Below, in pieces: positions 35,256 through 44,767 of a stretch of DNA of 64,000 bases. Under the pieces are notes generated by a model. That model was given only the letters and a program-made list of their open reading frames with translations. It was not told the origin of the DNA and did no database searches. How positions within the stretch are numbered: the first letter of the stretch is position 1; each line of letters starts with the position of its first letter. This DNA is from Paraburkholderia acidipaludis NBRC 101816. Lineage in GTDB: Bacteria; Pseudomonadota; Gammaproteobacteria; Burkholderiales; Burkholderiaceae. Location of the stretch: the NCBI RefSeq assembly GCF_000684975.1, contig NZ_BAXZ01000012.1, positions 62,001 to 126,000 on the forward strand, read 5' to 3'. The position numbers and the translations under genes are program-made.

Positions 35256-35469
35256 CTTCCGCCAGGCTTGGCATCCCACATTTTCGACGTCTCACGAGCC
35301 GTTTCGCATTACTACCGGTGGCCCGATGCGTCAATTGTGGCAATCCTGAGCGCCGCTTCGCAAGCGCCGAGAATCCCTTGTCTGACAAGGCACTACGCTT
35401 CGTTCCTCCAGCGTTTCGAGCATCGCGCGCGATCACGCCGATAATTTCGGTCGCCACGCCTGCGCTTTT

Positions 35470-35498
35470 TTGCTAAATTAGTAACCAAAGTAGCAAAA
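35470..35498. promoter_or_regulatory. TTTGCTA/TAGCAAA inverted repeat
   Basis: A 7-bp perfect inverted repeat separated by 15 nt, in an AT-rich patch of an otherwise GC-rich 730-nt gap. It has the look of an operator. The regulator is unknown. Confidence 0.45.
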
Positions 35499-35499
35499 C

Positions 35500-35855
35500 A
35501 ACACGGCTAAAAAGTAGTTTCACTTCAAAGAAGAACCGGGAACATCAGTCAGGAGACCAGCAAGACGTGTCGTTCAGGCGCAGGGCAACCGCCCGGCAAA
35601 CGCCTGATCCCCAATCGAGCCCCCTTCCGCGACTGCGACTTTCGTCCGCTGCAATTTACATGCAGATATGCGCGCGGACACTTTTCGCAGTGCTTAGGTA
35701 GAGCCCTTGGGGATAGATAACGGAAGGAATGGATGACGGCACGCGTTCCGATCGAACGGGTGCGCAAAGAACAGCAACATCAACGTTTTCACGCTGCTGC
35801 GAGAGGCGCGTATTGGTGCGGTATCCGAAAGGATCCGCACCATTTTTTTTGTGCC
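35500..35855 (+). ncRNA. Candidate intergenic transcript (possible small RNA)
   Basis: No convincing frame lies here: a GTG-start frame of 44 codons at 35567 has poor third-position GC. The region has a nested hairpin (CAGGCG...CGCCTG at 35575-35606 around GGGC/GCCC), several GGA triplets and ends in a terminator-like hairpin at 35816-35850. The hisP terminator upstream argues against read-through, so a separate transcript is inferred. No known RNA family recognised. Confidence 0.3.
35816..35850 (+). terminator. Terminator with no gene before it
   Basis: GGTGCGGTATCC, a GAAA loop, GGATCCGCACC (one bulge), then T8. It ends a + strand transcript, although the nearest + strand gene (hisP) already has its own terminator 560 nt upstream. 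Confidence 0.75.
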
Positions 35856-35925
35856 GGCGTATTTACGCCGGCGTGCGGCACATAACGACGCACGGGCCGC
35901 GCCGGCGGCCCGTGCGAGTCGAAGC

Positions 35926-36348
<423 letters not shown>

Positions 36349-38421
36349 TCACGGCGCCGGCGCCGTGTCGGGCACGCGTTCGAGATCCGCCAGCCAGACC
36401 ACGGACTCGGAATCGCTCGGCGCGCGCCAGTCGCCGCGCGGCGAGAGCGAACCGCCCGAGCCCACCTTCGGCGCGTTCGGGATGCAGGTGCGCTTGAACT
36501 GGCTCTGGCGGAAGAAGCGGTCGAGAAAAATACGCAGATTGCGCTTGATGGCCGCGAGATCGTACTGATTGCGCGCGACCTTCGCGTTCTCGGGCCACGC
36601 GCCCTGCTCCCGGTCGCCCCACGCGTGCTGCGCGAGGAACGCGACCTTCGCCGGCGTAAAACCGAAGCGCAGCGTGTAGTAAAGGTTGAAGTCCTGCAGC
36701 TCGTACGGCCCGATCACGCTCTCGGTCTTCTGCTCGGGCGCGCCGTTCGCCTTGCCGGGAATCAGCTCGGGGCTGATGTCGGTGTCGAGGATCGCTTCGA
36801 GCACGTCCGAGCCGCTTTCGCCTATCTGCCCCGTCTCCGCAACCCAGCGCACGAGGTGCGTGATCAGCGTCTTGGGCACGCTCGCATTCACGTTGTAGTG
36901 CGACATGTGATCGCCCACGCCATACGTGCACCAGCCGAGCGCCAGTTCGGACAGATCGCCCGTGCCGATCACGATGGCGTGATTGAAGTTCGCGAGCCGG
37001 AACAGATGATTCGTGCGCTCGCCGGCCTGCACATTCTCGAAGGTGATGTCGTAGCTTTCCTTGCCTGCGGAGTACGGATGGCCGAGGTCTTCGAGCATCT
37101 GCATGCAGCTCTTGCGGATGTCGATCTCCGCGGCGGTGCTGCCCACCAGCTCCATCAGCTGGCGTGCCTGGCGCAGCGTGCGCTCGCTCGTCGCGAAGCC
37201 CGGCATCGTGTACGCGAGGATATTCGCGCGCGGCAGGCCTAGCCGGTCCATGGCCTTGGCGCAGACGAGCAGCGCATGCGTGGAGTCCAGCCCGCCCGAC
37301 ACGCCGATCACCACCTTCTTGATGCCGCTCTGCGAAAGCCGCTGCACGAGCGCCTGCACCTGGATGTTGTAGACCTCGTTGCAGCGTTCGTCGCGGCGCT
37401 TCGGGTCGGCCGGCACATACGGGAAACGTTCCACACGGCGCACGAGCGGCAGCGCCGGCGCCTGCCAGGCGCCTTGTTGCGGCACCTCGCAGCGGATCAC
37501 GCGAAACTTTCCGATCTCGTCGTGATGGCGGCGAATCGAGTCGCCGAACGTGGTCTGGCGGATACGCTCCTGCGCGAGCCGTTCGAGATCGACATCGGCA
37601 ACGATGAGGTGAGAATCGTCGAGAAAACGTTCCGACTGGGCGAGCAGCTCGCCGTTCTCGTAGACGAGCGCCTGGCCGTCCCAGGCCATGTCGGTCGTCG
37701 ACTCGCCCTTGCCCGCCGACGTGTACAGATACGCGGCGAGGCAGCGGGCCGACTGCTGCGAAACAAGCTGATGCCGGTAGCCCGCCTTGCCCACCACCAC
37801 GTTCGACGCCGAAAGATTCACGAGCACCGAAGCGCCCGCGAGCGCCGCGAACGACGACGGCGGAATCGGCACCCACACGTCCTCGCAGATCTCGACATGA
37901 AAGCGCAGGCCCGGCACGGCCGGCACGTCGAACAGCAGCGACGCGCCGAACGGCACGTCCTCGCCGGCGAGCCGCACCGTATCGGTGCGCGCGCAATCGG
38001 CGGCGCTGAACTGGCGCGGCTCGTAGAATTCGCCGTAGTTCGGCAGATAACTCTTCGGCACGACGCCCGCAACGCGCCCGCCGGCCACCACCACGGCGCA
38101 GTTGAAGAGCGTCTGGCCCGCGCGCACCGGCATGCCGACGATCATCGCGAGCGGCAGCGCGGCCGAGGCCTCGACGAGCGTTTCGAGCGCGCGCTCGCAC
38201 GCGTCGAGCAGCGCCTTCTGGTGAAAGAGGTCGTCGCAGGTGTAGGCGGAAATGCCCAGCTCGGGAAACGCCACGAGCGCGGCACCCTTTTCGGCGGCCT
38301 CGCGCGCGAGCGCGAGCGTTTCGCCCGCGTTGAACGCCGGATCGGCCACGCGGCAGCGCGGCACGCCCACGGCCACGCGCGCGAAACCGTGCGTGTAGAG
38401 ATTGAAGAAGCGCTCTTTCAT
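36349..38421 (-). CDS. nadE: Glutamine-dependent NAD+ synthetase
   Basis: 690 residues from the ATG at 38421. The N-terminal nitrilase-type glutaminase has the Glu-Lys-Cys triad in [17 protein letters not shown] and I-C-E-D-V-W. The C-terminal synthetase has the PP-loop [10 protein letters not shown]. Ammonia made from glutamine is channelled to amidate NaAD. Full-length, two-domain type. It precedes the P-II gene, linking nitrogen status to NAD supply; P-II control of NadE has been reported in Azospirillum. Confidence 0.94.
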   Translation of the reverse strand: MKERFFNLYTHGFARVAVGVPRCRVADPAFNAGETLALAREAAEKGAALVAFPELGISAYTCDDLFHQKALLDACERALETLVEASAALPLAMIVGMPVRAGQTLFNCAVVVAGGRVAGVVPKSYLPNYGEFYEPRQFSAADCARTDTVRLAGEDVPFGASLLFDVPAVPGLRFHVEICEDVWVPIPPSSFAALAGASVLVNLSASNVVVGKAGYRHQLVSQQSARCLAAYLYTSAGKGESTTDMAWDGQALVYENGELLAQSERFLDDSHLIVADVDLERLAQERIRQTTFGDSIRRHHDEIGKFRVIRCEVPQQGAWQAPALPLVRRVERFPYVPADPKRRDERCNEVYNIQVQALVQRLSQSGIKKVVIGVSGGLDSTHALLVCAKAMDRLGLPRANILAYTMPGFATSERTLRQARQLMELVGSTAAEIDIRKSCMQMLEDLGHPYSAGKESYDITFENVQAGERTNHLFRLANFNHAIVIGTGDLSELALGWCTYGVGDHMSHYNVNASVPKTLITHLVRWVAETGQIGESGSDVLEAILDTDISPELIPGKANGAPEQKTESVIGPYELQDFNLYYTLRFGFTPAKVAFLAQHAWGDREQGAWPENAKVARNQYDLAAIKRNLRIFLDRFFRQSQFKRTCIPNAPKVGSGGSLSPRGDWRAPSDSESVVWLADLERVPDTAPAP

Positions 38422-38567
38422 TTCGATAACCCTGGAGGCACGCGCGGGCGGCCTGTGTCGATTGCGGACCTGAGCGCCGGCTCGAACACCCACGCAAACG
38501 CGGCGCGACGGCCCTCACCCGTTCGGGGCGTTTGCTTTACCATGACCGTTTGCCGCAGCGGCGCCGC

Positions 38568-39785
38568 ATGAAGTCCCGGCGCTGCGCAAGCCTTATCGGA
38601 CAGGCACGCACGTTGAACAAGGAACATTTCGATTATCGCACGGGCATCCTCGGCTCACCGGCCGAGGTGGATGCGGGCGAATGGAACGCGCTGCTCGCGC
38701 GCCAGGCGCAGCCTACGCCCTTTTTGCGCCACGAATTCCTCTCGGCCCTGCACGCCGCGCGCTGCGCGACGCCCGAGGCCGGCTGGGCGCCGCAGTTCGT
38801 GACGCTGACCGACGAGCGCACGGGCCGCCTCGCCGCGGCCGCGCCCGTCTATCTGAAGGGCCACTCGTACGGCGAATACGTGTTCGACTGGGCCTGGGCC
38901 GACGCGTACAAGCGCAACGGGGTCGAGTACTACCCGAAGCTGCTCTGCGCGGTGCCGTTCACGCCGGTGCAGGGCACGCGCCTGATCGCCGCCGACGAAA
39001 CCGCGCGGCGCCACCTCGCCGCCACGCTGCTGGCCTTTGCCGAGCAGGCGGACGTCTCCTCGCTGCACGTGCTCTTCCCCACGACCGAGGACGCGAGCGC
39101 GCTGACCGATCTAGGCATGATGGAGCGCGAAGGCGTGCAGTTTCACTGGCTCAACCCGGGCTATCGCGACTTCGACGAATTCCTCGCCACGCTCGAGCAG
39201 AAGAAGCGCAAGAACATCCGCGCGGAGCGGCGCAAGGTGCGCGACGCCGGCGTGACGCTGAGGCGCGTGCGCGGCGAGGACATTCGCGACGAGGACTGGC
39301 GCTTCTTCAGCCGCTGCTACCGGCAGACCTACCGCGAGCATTTCTCGACGCCCTATCTGAACCTCGACTTCTTCCGCATGATCGGCGAGTCGATGCCGGA
39401 GAACCTCCTGCTCGTGATCGCCGAGTACGAGGGCAAGCCGATCGCGAGTTCGCTGGTGGTCTATCAGCGGGACACGAACGGCGACGGCGGCACCCTGTAC
39501 GGCCGCTACTGGGGCGCGCTCGAACATGTGCCCTGCCTGCACTTCGAGACGGCCTATTATCAACCGCTGGAGTTCTGCATCGAGGAAGGGCTGGCTGTGT
39601 TCGAGGGCGGCGCGCAGGGCGAGCACAAGATGGCGCGCGGATTCATGCCCACCGTCACGCGCTCGGCGCACTGGCTCGCGCATCCTGCCTTTGCCGATGC
39701 AGTCGCGCGCTTTCTGGCGAGCGAGACGAACCACATTCATGCTTATGTGCACGAGTTGAACGAGCACAATCCGTTTCGCTCATGA
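38568..39785 (+). CDS. COG3146-type GNAT/FemAB-like protein
   Basis: 405 residues from the ATG at 38568; a TTG at 38613 is an alternative and neither has a strong ribosome site. Blocks typical of this family: P-F-L-R-H-E-F-L-S-A-L, Y-V-F-D-W-A-W-A-D-A-Y, Y-Y-P-K-L, and the C-terminal F-E-G-G-A-Q-G-E-H-K-M-A-R-G-F-M-P. These are predicted acyltransferases with FemAB-like folds, proposed to act on peptidoglycan or small amino compounds; the substrate is not known. Next gene overlaps by 4 nt. Confidence 0.8.
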   Translation: MKSRRCASLIGQARTLNKEHFDYRTGILGSPAEVDAGEWNALLARQAQPTPFLRHEFLSALHAARCATPEAGWAPQFVTLTDERTGRLAAAAPVYLKGHSYGEYVFDWAWADAYKRNGVEYYPKLLCAVPFTPVQGTRLIAADETARRHLAATLLAFAEQADVSSLHVLFPTTEDASALTDLGMMEREGVQFHWLNPGYRDFDEFLATLEQKKRKNIRAERRKVRDAGVTLRRVRGEDIRDEDWRFFSRCYRQTYREHFSTPYLNLDFFRMIGESMPENLLLVIAEYEGKPIASSLVVYQRDTNGDGGTLYGRYWGALEHVPCLHFETAYYQPLEFCIEEGLAVFEGGAQGEHKMARGFMPTVTRSAHWLAHPAFADAVARFLASETNHIHAYVHELNEHNPFRS

Positions 39786-40144
39786 CACGCTCTCCCGCGA
39801 AGACACGCGCCGCGCCGTGGTTCCTCTATCTGCTCGAATGCGCCGATGGCAGCGTCTACACCGGTATCGCCACCGATGTTGCCGCGCGGTTCGCGCAGCA
39901 CGCGAGCGGCACGGGCGCGCGCTACACGCGCTCGCGCAAGCCGGTGCGCGTGCTGGCTTCGTTCGAGCTGGCCGGCCGCGCCGAGGCATCGAGCGCCGAA
40001 TACTGGGTGAAGCGGCTCACGCCGCGCGAGAAGCGCGCGCTTGCGGCGGGTGAGCGCACGCTCGAATCGGTGTTGCCGGTGGTGGAGCTTGCCGATACGA
40101 AAGCCGAAGCAGACGAAGCATTCACCCCGGCCAGCACGCCATGA
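39782..40144 (+). CDS. GIY-YIG nuclease-superfamily protein (YhbQ-like)
   Basis: 120 residues, starting in an ATGA overlap. A single small GIY-YIG domain: F-L-Y-L-L-E-C-A-D-G-S-V-Y-T-G-I-A-T-D, then R-F-A-Q-H, Y-T-R-S-R-K-P-V and E-Y-W-V-K-R-L-T-P-R-E-K. This matches the UPF0213/YhbQ group, some of which cut DNA. A role in DNA repair is possible but not shown. Disordered acidic tail of about 20 residues. Confidence 0.9.
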   Translation: MTRSPAKTRAAPWFLYLLECADGSVYTGIATDVAARFAQHASGTGARYTRSRKPVRVLASFELAGRAEASSAEYWVKRLTPREKRALAAGERTLESVLPVVELADTKAEADEAFTPASTP

Positions 40145-40177
40145 AAAAAGCCGCACGGCCCATATAGCCCGTGCGGC
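40144..40177 (-). terminator. Terminator of ppa
   Basis: Read on the minus strand: GCCGCACGGG, a short loop, CCGTGCGGC, then T6. It overlaps the stop of the opposite gene. Confidence 0.85.
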
Positions 40178-40236
40178 GTCGACTGCAGCCCCGTTCCCGC
40201 ACGCCGGCGCCCGCGAAGAACGGCACGATGCGCAGC

Positions 40237-40764
40237 TTACTTCTTGAAGTTCGCAACGCCTTCGGTGATTTCCTTGTGCGCGGCTTCGATGCCGGCCCAG
40301 CCTTCCACCTTGACCCACTTGCCCTTTTCGAGCGCCTTGTACTGCTCGAAGAAGTGCTTGATCTGGTCCATCAGGTATTGCGGCACGTCTTCGATCGACT
40401 TGATGTTGGCCGTCATCGGGCAGACCTTGTCGTGCGGCACGGCGATCAGCTTGGCGTCGACGCCCGACTCGTCGGTCATCTGCAGCATGCCGAGCGCGCG
40501 CGAGCGCACCACCGAGCCCGCGAGCAGCGGGAACGGCGTGATCACGAGCACGTCGACGGGGTCGCCGTCGCCGGAGAGCGTTTGCGGGATGAAGCCGTAG
40601 TTCACCGGGTAGCGCATGCCCGTGCCGACAAAACGGTCGACGACGAGCAGGCCCAGATCCTTGTCGGCTTCGTACTTCACCGGGTCGCTTTGCGCGGGAA
40701 TCTCGATGATCACGTTGAAGTCTTGCGGCAGATCCTTGCCGGCGGGGACGTTTGCGAAGCTCAT
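40237..40764 (-). CDS. ppa: Inorganic pyrophosphatase
   Basis: 175 residues from the ATG at 40764. Family I: signature D-G-D-P-V-D and the metal pocket residues in K-Y-E, R-Y-P-V-N-Y-G-F and Y-K-A-L-E-K-G-K-W are all present. It hydrolyses pyrophosphate to drive biosynthesis. Its own promoter must lie in 40765-41059, a 295-nt gap with no gene. Confidence 0.96.
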   Translation of the reverse strand: MSFANVPAGKDLPQDFNVIIEIPAQSDPVKYEADKDLGLLVVDRFVGTGMRYPVNYGFIPQTLSGDGDPVDVLVITPFPLLAGSVVRSRALGMLQMTDESGVDAKLIAVPHDKVCPMTANIKSIEDVPQYLMDQIKHFFEQYKALEKGKWVKVEGWAGIEAAHKEITEGVANFKK

Positions 40765-41059
40765 GGGCACTCTCGGTTCAGAGGGAAAACCGGCGACTCC
40801 GCGCGCAAACTGGTTCGTGCGCGCCTTGCTGGCAGGGCGCGCCGGCGCGGAAACCGGACGTTAGAGGATGGCGTCATTATAGCCAATCGAGGGCGGCGGC
40901 CCCCGCAACGCCCCGCGACGGCGCACTGAGGAAGACTATGAAGCGCGCTGCGAATAGCGCGATAATGGTCCGGCTGGCGCCGCCTGCGCTCCGATAGCAC
41001 GGCGGCCGGGCCCAGCAACGTTTCCCGTTTTGCGTTTTCCTTTTCAGCGAGGCGCAGGC

Positions 41060-42499
41060 ATGGACGAAGCGAAGCACTTCATCGACGGCGCATGGCGCGC
41101 GCCGGCAAGCGGCGAGACGATCGCCGTGATCGATCCCTCCGACGGCGAGACGTTCGCGCGGATCGCGCGCGGCAATGCGGCCGACGTCGATGCCGCCGTG
41201 AGCGCCGCCCGTCGTGCGTTCGACGGCGCATGGGGCGCGCTCTCCGCCGCCGAGCGCGGCCGCGCGCTCGCCCGCCTCTCGGCGCTCGTCGCGCAACATC
41301 AGGAAACGCTCGCGCACCTCGAATCGCGCGACACCGGCAAGCCGCTCAAGCAGGCGCGCGCCGACGCCGCCGCGCTCGCCCGCTATTTCGAGTTCTACGC
41401 GGGCGCCGCCGACAAGCTTCACGGCGAAACGCTGCCGTACCAGGCAGGCTATACGGTGCTGACCCTGCGCGAGCCGCACGGCGTGACGGGCCACATCGTC
41501 CCCTGGAACTACCCCATGCAGATCTTTGGCCGCAGCGTGGGCGCCGCGCTCGCGGCGGGCAACGCCTGCGTCGTGAAGCCCGCCGAAGACGCCTGCCTCT
41601 CGGTCCTGCGCGTCGCCGCGCTCGCGCACGAAGCGGGCCTGCCGCCGGGCGCGCTGAACATCGTGACGGGCTACGGCCATGAAGCGGGGGCGGCCCTCGC
41701 CGCGCATGCGGGCATCGATCACCTCTCGTTCACGGGCTCGCCGCAAACGGGCAAGCTCGTCGCGCGGATGGCTAACGAAAACCACGTGCCGGCCACGCTC
41801 GAACTAGGCGGCAAATCCCCGCAGATCGTTTTCGCCGACGCCGACTTCGACGCGGCGCTGCCCTTTCTCGTCGGTGCGATCGTGCAGAACGCCGGGCAGA
41901 CCTGTTCGGCGGGCAGCCGTGTGCTGATCGAGCGCGCGGCCTACGAACCGCTGCTCGAACGGCTCTCCGCGGCATTCGAAGCGCTGCGCGTGGGGCCCGC
42001 ATCGGCCGATCTCGAGTGCGGGCCGCTCATCAGCGAGAAGCAGCGCCAGCGCGTGCGCGCTTTCCTCGACGAAGCGGCGCACGAGGGCATCGCCACGGCG
42101 GCGCGCGGGCGCATCGTGCCCGAAGCGCCCGCGCAAGGCTTCTACGAAGCGCCCGCCCTGCTGCGCGACGTGCCGCCGCAAAGCCGGCTCGCCCAGGAAG
42201 AGGTCTTCGGCCCGGTTCTCGCCGCCATGCCGTTCGACGACGAAGCCCAAGCCGTCGCACTCGCCAATAGCACGCCCTACGGGCTCGTGGCCGGCATCTG
42301 GACACGCGACGGCGCGCGCCAGCTGCGCATCGCGCGCCGCGTGCGCGCGGGACAGGTGTTCGTCAACAACTACGGCGCGGGCGGCGGCGTGGAGTTGCCG
42401 TTCGGCGGCAGCGGGCAGTCGGGCCACGGCCGCGAGAAAGGCTTCGAGGCGCTTTACGGCTTCACGGTGCTCAAGACGATCGCCATTCGCCACGGCTGA
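41060..42499 (+). CDS. Aldehyde dehydrogenase (NAD-type)
   Basis: 479 residues, full-length ALDH. N-terminal H-F-I-D-G-A-W-R, cofactor part P-W-N-Y-P-M-Q and S-F-T-G-S-P-Q-T-G, general base Glu in L-E-L-G-G-K-S-P, catalytic Cys in G-Q-T-C-S-A-G and E-E-V-F-G-P-V-L near the end. Closest in style to betaine-aldehyde and aminobutyraldehyde dehydrogenases, but the substrate is not determinable. First gene of an operon with an SDR and an ACS-family transporter. Confidence 0.9.
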   Translation: MDEAKHFIDGAWRAPASGETIAVIDPSDGETFARIARGNAADVDAAVSAARRAFDGAWGALSAAERGRALARLSALVAQHQETLAHLESRDTGKPLKQARADAAALARYFEFYAGAADKLHGETLPYQAGYTVLTLREPHGVTGHIVPWNYPMQIFGRSVGAALAAGNACVVKPAEDACLSVLRVAALAHEAGLPPGALNIVTGYGHEAGAALAAHAGIDHLSFTGSPQTGKLVARMANENHVPATLELGGKSPQIVFADADFDAALPFLVGAIVQNAGQTCSAGSRVLIERAAYEPLLERLSAAFEALRVGPASADLECGPLISEKQRQRVRAFLDEAAHEGIATAARGRIVPEAPAQGFYEAPALLRDVPPQSRLAQEEVFGPVLAAMPFDDEAQAVALANSTPYGLVAGIWTRDGARQLRIARRVRAGQVFVNNYGAGGGVELPFGGSGQSGHGREKGFEALYGFTVLKTIAIRHG

Positions 42500-42535
42500 A
42501 CCATCGATACCCATCGACAACAACACGGAGACACC

Positions 42536-43294
42536 ATGCGACTCAAAGGCAAGACGGCCGTCGTCACGGGCGCCGGCTCGGGCTTCGGCGAAGGCATCGC
42601 GAAGACCTATGCGCGCGAAGGCGCGAACGTCGTCGTCAACGACCTGAATGCCGCGGCGGCGCAGCGCGTGGCGAGCGAGATCGCCATCGCGGGCGGCAAG
42701 GCGATCGCCGTGGCGGGCGACGTGACGCGCGAGGCCGACTGGCACGCCCTGCACGACGCGGCGCTCGAAGACTTCGGCAGCGTGCAGGTGGTCGTCAACA
42801 ACGCCGGCACGACCCACCGCAACAAGCCCGTGCTCGAAGTGACCGAAGCCGAATTCGACCGTGTCTATGCCGTCAACGTGAAAGGTCTCTACTGGAGCGT
42901 CCGGGCCTTCGTGCCGCACTTTCGCGCGCACGGCGGCGGCGTGTTCGTCAATATCGCGTCGACGGCCGGCGTGCGGCCGCGTCCCGGGCTCGTCTGGTAC
43001 AACGGCAGCAAGGGCGCGATGATCGTCGCGAGCAAGACGCTCGCGGCCGAGCTCGGCCCGGACGGGATCCGCGTGAACTGCGTGAACCCGGTGATCGGCA
43101 ACACGGGCCTCACCGCCGAATTCATGGGCGTCGCGGACACGCCGGAGAACCGCCAGCGCTTCGTCGCCAGCATTCCGCTCGGCCGCTTCTCGACGCCCCA
43201 GGATGTCGCGAACGCCTGCCTGTACCTCGCCTCCGACGAAGCCGCGTTCATCACCGGCACCTGTATCGAAGTGGACGGCGGCCGCTGCGTATAG
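42536..43294 (+). CDS. SDR-family oxidoreductase
   Basis: 252 residues. NAD(P) motif T-G-A-G-S-G-F-G, the N-N-A-G block, catalytic Ser in N-I-A-S-T-A-G and Y-x-x-x-K in Y-N-G-S-K-G-A. The C-terminal F-I-T-G-T-C-I-E-V-D-G-G is the usual SDR ending. It starts 36 nt after the aldehyde dehydrogenase, with CGGAGA upstream. It would interconvert an alcohol and a carbonyl in the same catabolic route. Confidence 0.92.
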   Translation: MRLKGKTAVVTGAGSGFGEGIAKTYAREGANVVVNDLNAAAAQRVASEIAIAGGKAIAVAGDVTREADWHALHDAALEDFGSVQVVVNNAGTTHRNKPVLEVTEAEFDRVYAVNVKGLYWSVRAFVPHFRAHGGGVFVNIASTAGVRPRPGLVWYNGSKGAMIVASKTLAAELGPDGIRVNCVNPVIGNTGLTAEFMGVADTPENRQRFVASIPLGRFSTPQDVANACLYLASDEAAFITGTCIEVDGGRCV

Positions 43295-43332
43295 CGGGAA
43301 CACAGCGCGGGAACACAACGCGAGAACACATC

Positions 43333-44652
43333 ATGACCACTCCAGCGAATCACCTGCCGCAGGCGGACGCCAGCGTGCCGCCCTCCGCTTTCGAGGAGGC
43401 CACCTACCGCAAGGTCGCGTGGCGCCTCATCCCGCTCCTGATGCTCTGCTACGTGGTCGCCTATCTGGACCGCGTGAACGTCGGCTTCGCCAAGCTGCAG
43501 ATGAGCTCGGCGCTCAACCTCTCCGATGCGGTCTACGGCTTCGGCGCGGGCATCTTCTTCATCGGCTACTTTTTGTTCGAAGTGCCAAGTAATATCATCT
43601 TGCATCGGGTGGGCGCGCGCGTCTGGATCGCGCGGATCATGGTGACATGGGGCATCGTCTCGATCCTGACCATGTTCATCTCCACGCCGGCGATGTTCTA
43701 CGTGATGCGCTTTTTGCTGGGCCTGTGCGAGGCGGGCTTCTTCCCCGGCATCATCCTGTATCTCACCTACTGGTATCCGGCGCACCGGCGCGGCCGCATG
43801 ACGACATGGTTCATGACGGCCATCGCGATCTCGGGCGTGGTGGGCGGCCCGGTCTCGGGCGGGATCCTCCGCTCCTTCGACGGACTGAACGGCTGGCAGG
43901 GCTGGCAATGGCTGTTCCTGCTCGAAGGGGCGCCGTCGATTCTGGTGGGCGTGCTGGTGTTTTTCGTGCTCGACGACCGCATCGGCAAGGCAAAGTGGCT
44001 CACCGACGAAGAGCGCGCGCTGCTCGAACGCAATATCGCGGCCGAGGAGGCCACCAAGGAAGACCTGCCCCTCTCGACCGTGCTCACGAATCCGCGCGTG
44101 CTCGTGATGAGCCTCACCTACTTCTCGTTCGTGATGGGCCTTTACGGCGTGAGCTTCTGGCTGCCCACCATCATCAAGGCGACGGGCGTGAAGGATCCGC
44201 TTGCGATCGGCCTCCTTGCCGCGATTCCGTTCGCGGCGGCGGTGATCGGCATGGTGCTGGTGGCAAGGAGTGCCGACCGCACGCGCGAGCGCCGCTGGCA
44301 CATCGCGATTCCGGCGGCCGCGGGCGCGCTCGGCCTCGTGCTTTCGGTGACATGGGCGCACGACACCACGCTCGCCATGACCGCGCTCACGCTCGCGACC
44401 ATCGGCATCCTCACCACGCTGCCGCTGTTCTGGAGCCTGCCCACGGCGTGGCTCGCCGGCACGGGCGCGGCGGCCGGCATCGCGCTCATCAACTCGATCG
44501 GCAATCTGGCGGGCTTTCTGAGCCCGTATGCCGTGGGGTGGCTCAAGCAGGCCACCGCCGCCAACGACTCGGGCATGGTCATGCTCGCCGCTTTCATGAT
44601 CCTGGGCGGCCTGCTCGCGCTTGCCGCGCCTGCGAAGCTCGTGAACCGCTGA
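43333..44652 (+). CDS. MFS transporter, anion:cation symporter family
   Basis: 439 residues, about 12 helices. ACS-family marks: Y-L-D-R-V-N-V-G-F-A-K-L-Q-M at helix 1, G-Y-F-L-F-E-V-P-S-N in helix 2, and G-L-C-E-A-G-F-F-P-G-I-I-L-Y-L. Such transporters import organic acids such as tartrate, phthalate or glucarate. With the two dehydrogenases upstream, the operon probably takes up and oxidises a small hydroxy acid or sugar acid; the exact compound is unknown. A terminator follows. Confidence 0.9.
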   Translation: MTTPANHLPQADASVPPSAFEEATYRKVAWRLIPLLMLCYVVAYLDRVNVGFAKLQMSSALNLSDAVYGFGAGIFFIGYFLFEVPSNIILHRVGARVWIARIMVTWGIVSILTMFISTPAMFYVMRFLLGLCEAGFFPGIILYLTYWYPAHRRGRMTTWFMTAIAISGVVGGPVSGGILRSFDGLNGWQGWQWLFLLEGAPSILVGVLVFFVLDDRIGKAKWLTDEERALLERNIAAEEATKEDLPLSTVLTNPRVLVMSLTYFSFVMGLYGVSFWLPTIIKATGVKDPLAIGLLAAIPFAAAVIGMVLVARSADRTRERRWHIAIPAAAGALGLVLSVTWAHDTTLAMTALTLATIGILTTLPLFWSLPTAWLAGTGAAAGIALINSIGNLAGFLSPYAVGWLKQATAANDSGMVMLAAFMILGGLLALAAPAKLVNR

Positions 44653-44689
44653 TTCACTGGCGCGGCGCGTTTTCCGCCCGCCCAAACAG

Positions 44690-44715
44690 AAATGGCCGCT
44701 AAAAAGCGGCCATTT
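44690..44715 (+). terminator. Terminator of the ALDH-SDR-MFS operon
   Basis: AAATGGCCGCT, an AAAA loop, AGCGGCCATTT. The TCTCATT repeats that follow make a moderately T-rich tail. It may also serve hemY on the other strand. Confidence 0.8.
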
Positions 44716-44767
44716 CTCATTTCTCATTTCTGTTTCTGTCGCAGCGTGAGCCGCGCCGGAAACGCGC

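Noticed and set aside
35236..35457. Minus-strand GTG frame of 73 codons after hisP
   Set aside because: It overlaps the hisP terminator, has poor third-position GC and no family match.
35567..35701. 44-codon GTG frame inside the orphan transcript region
   Set aside because: An AGGAGA lies about 11 nt upstream, but codon use is unlike the genome and the product has no recognisable features.
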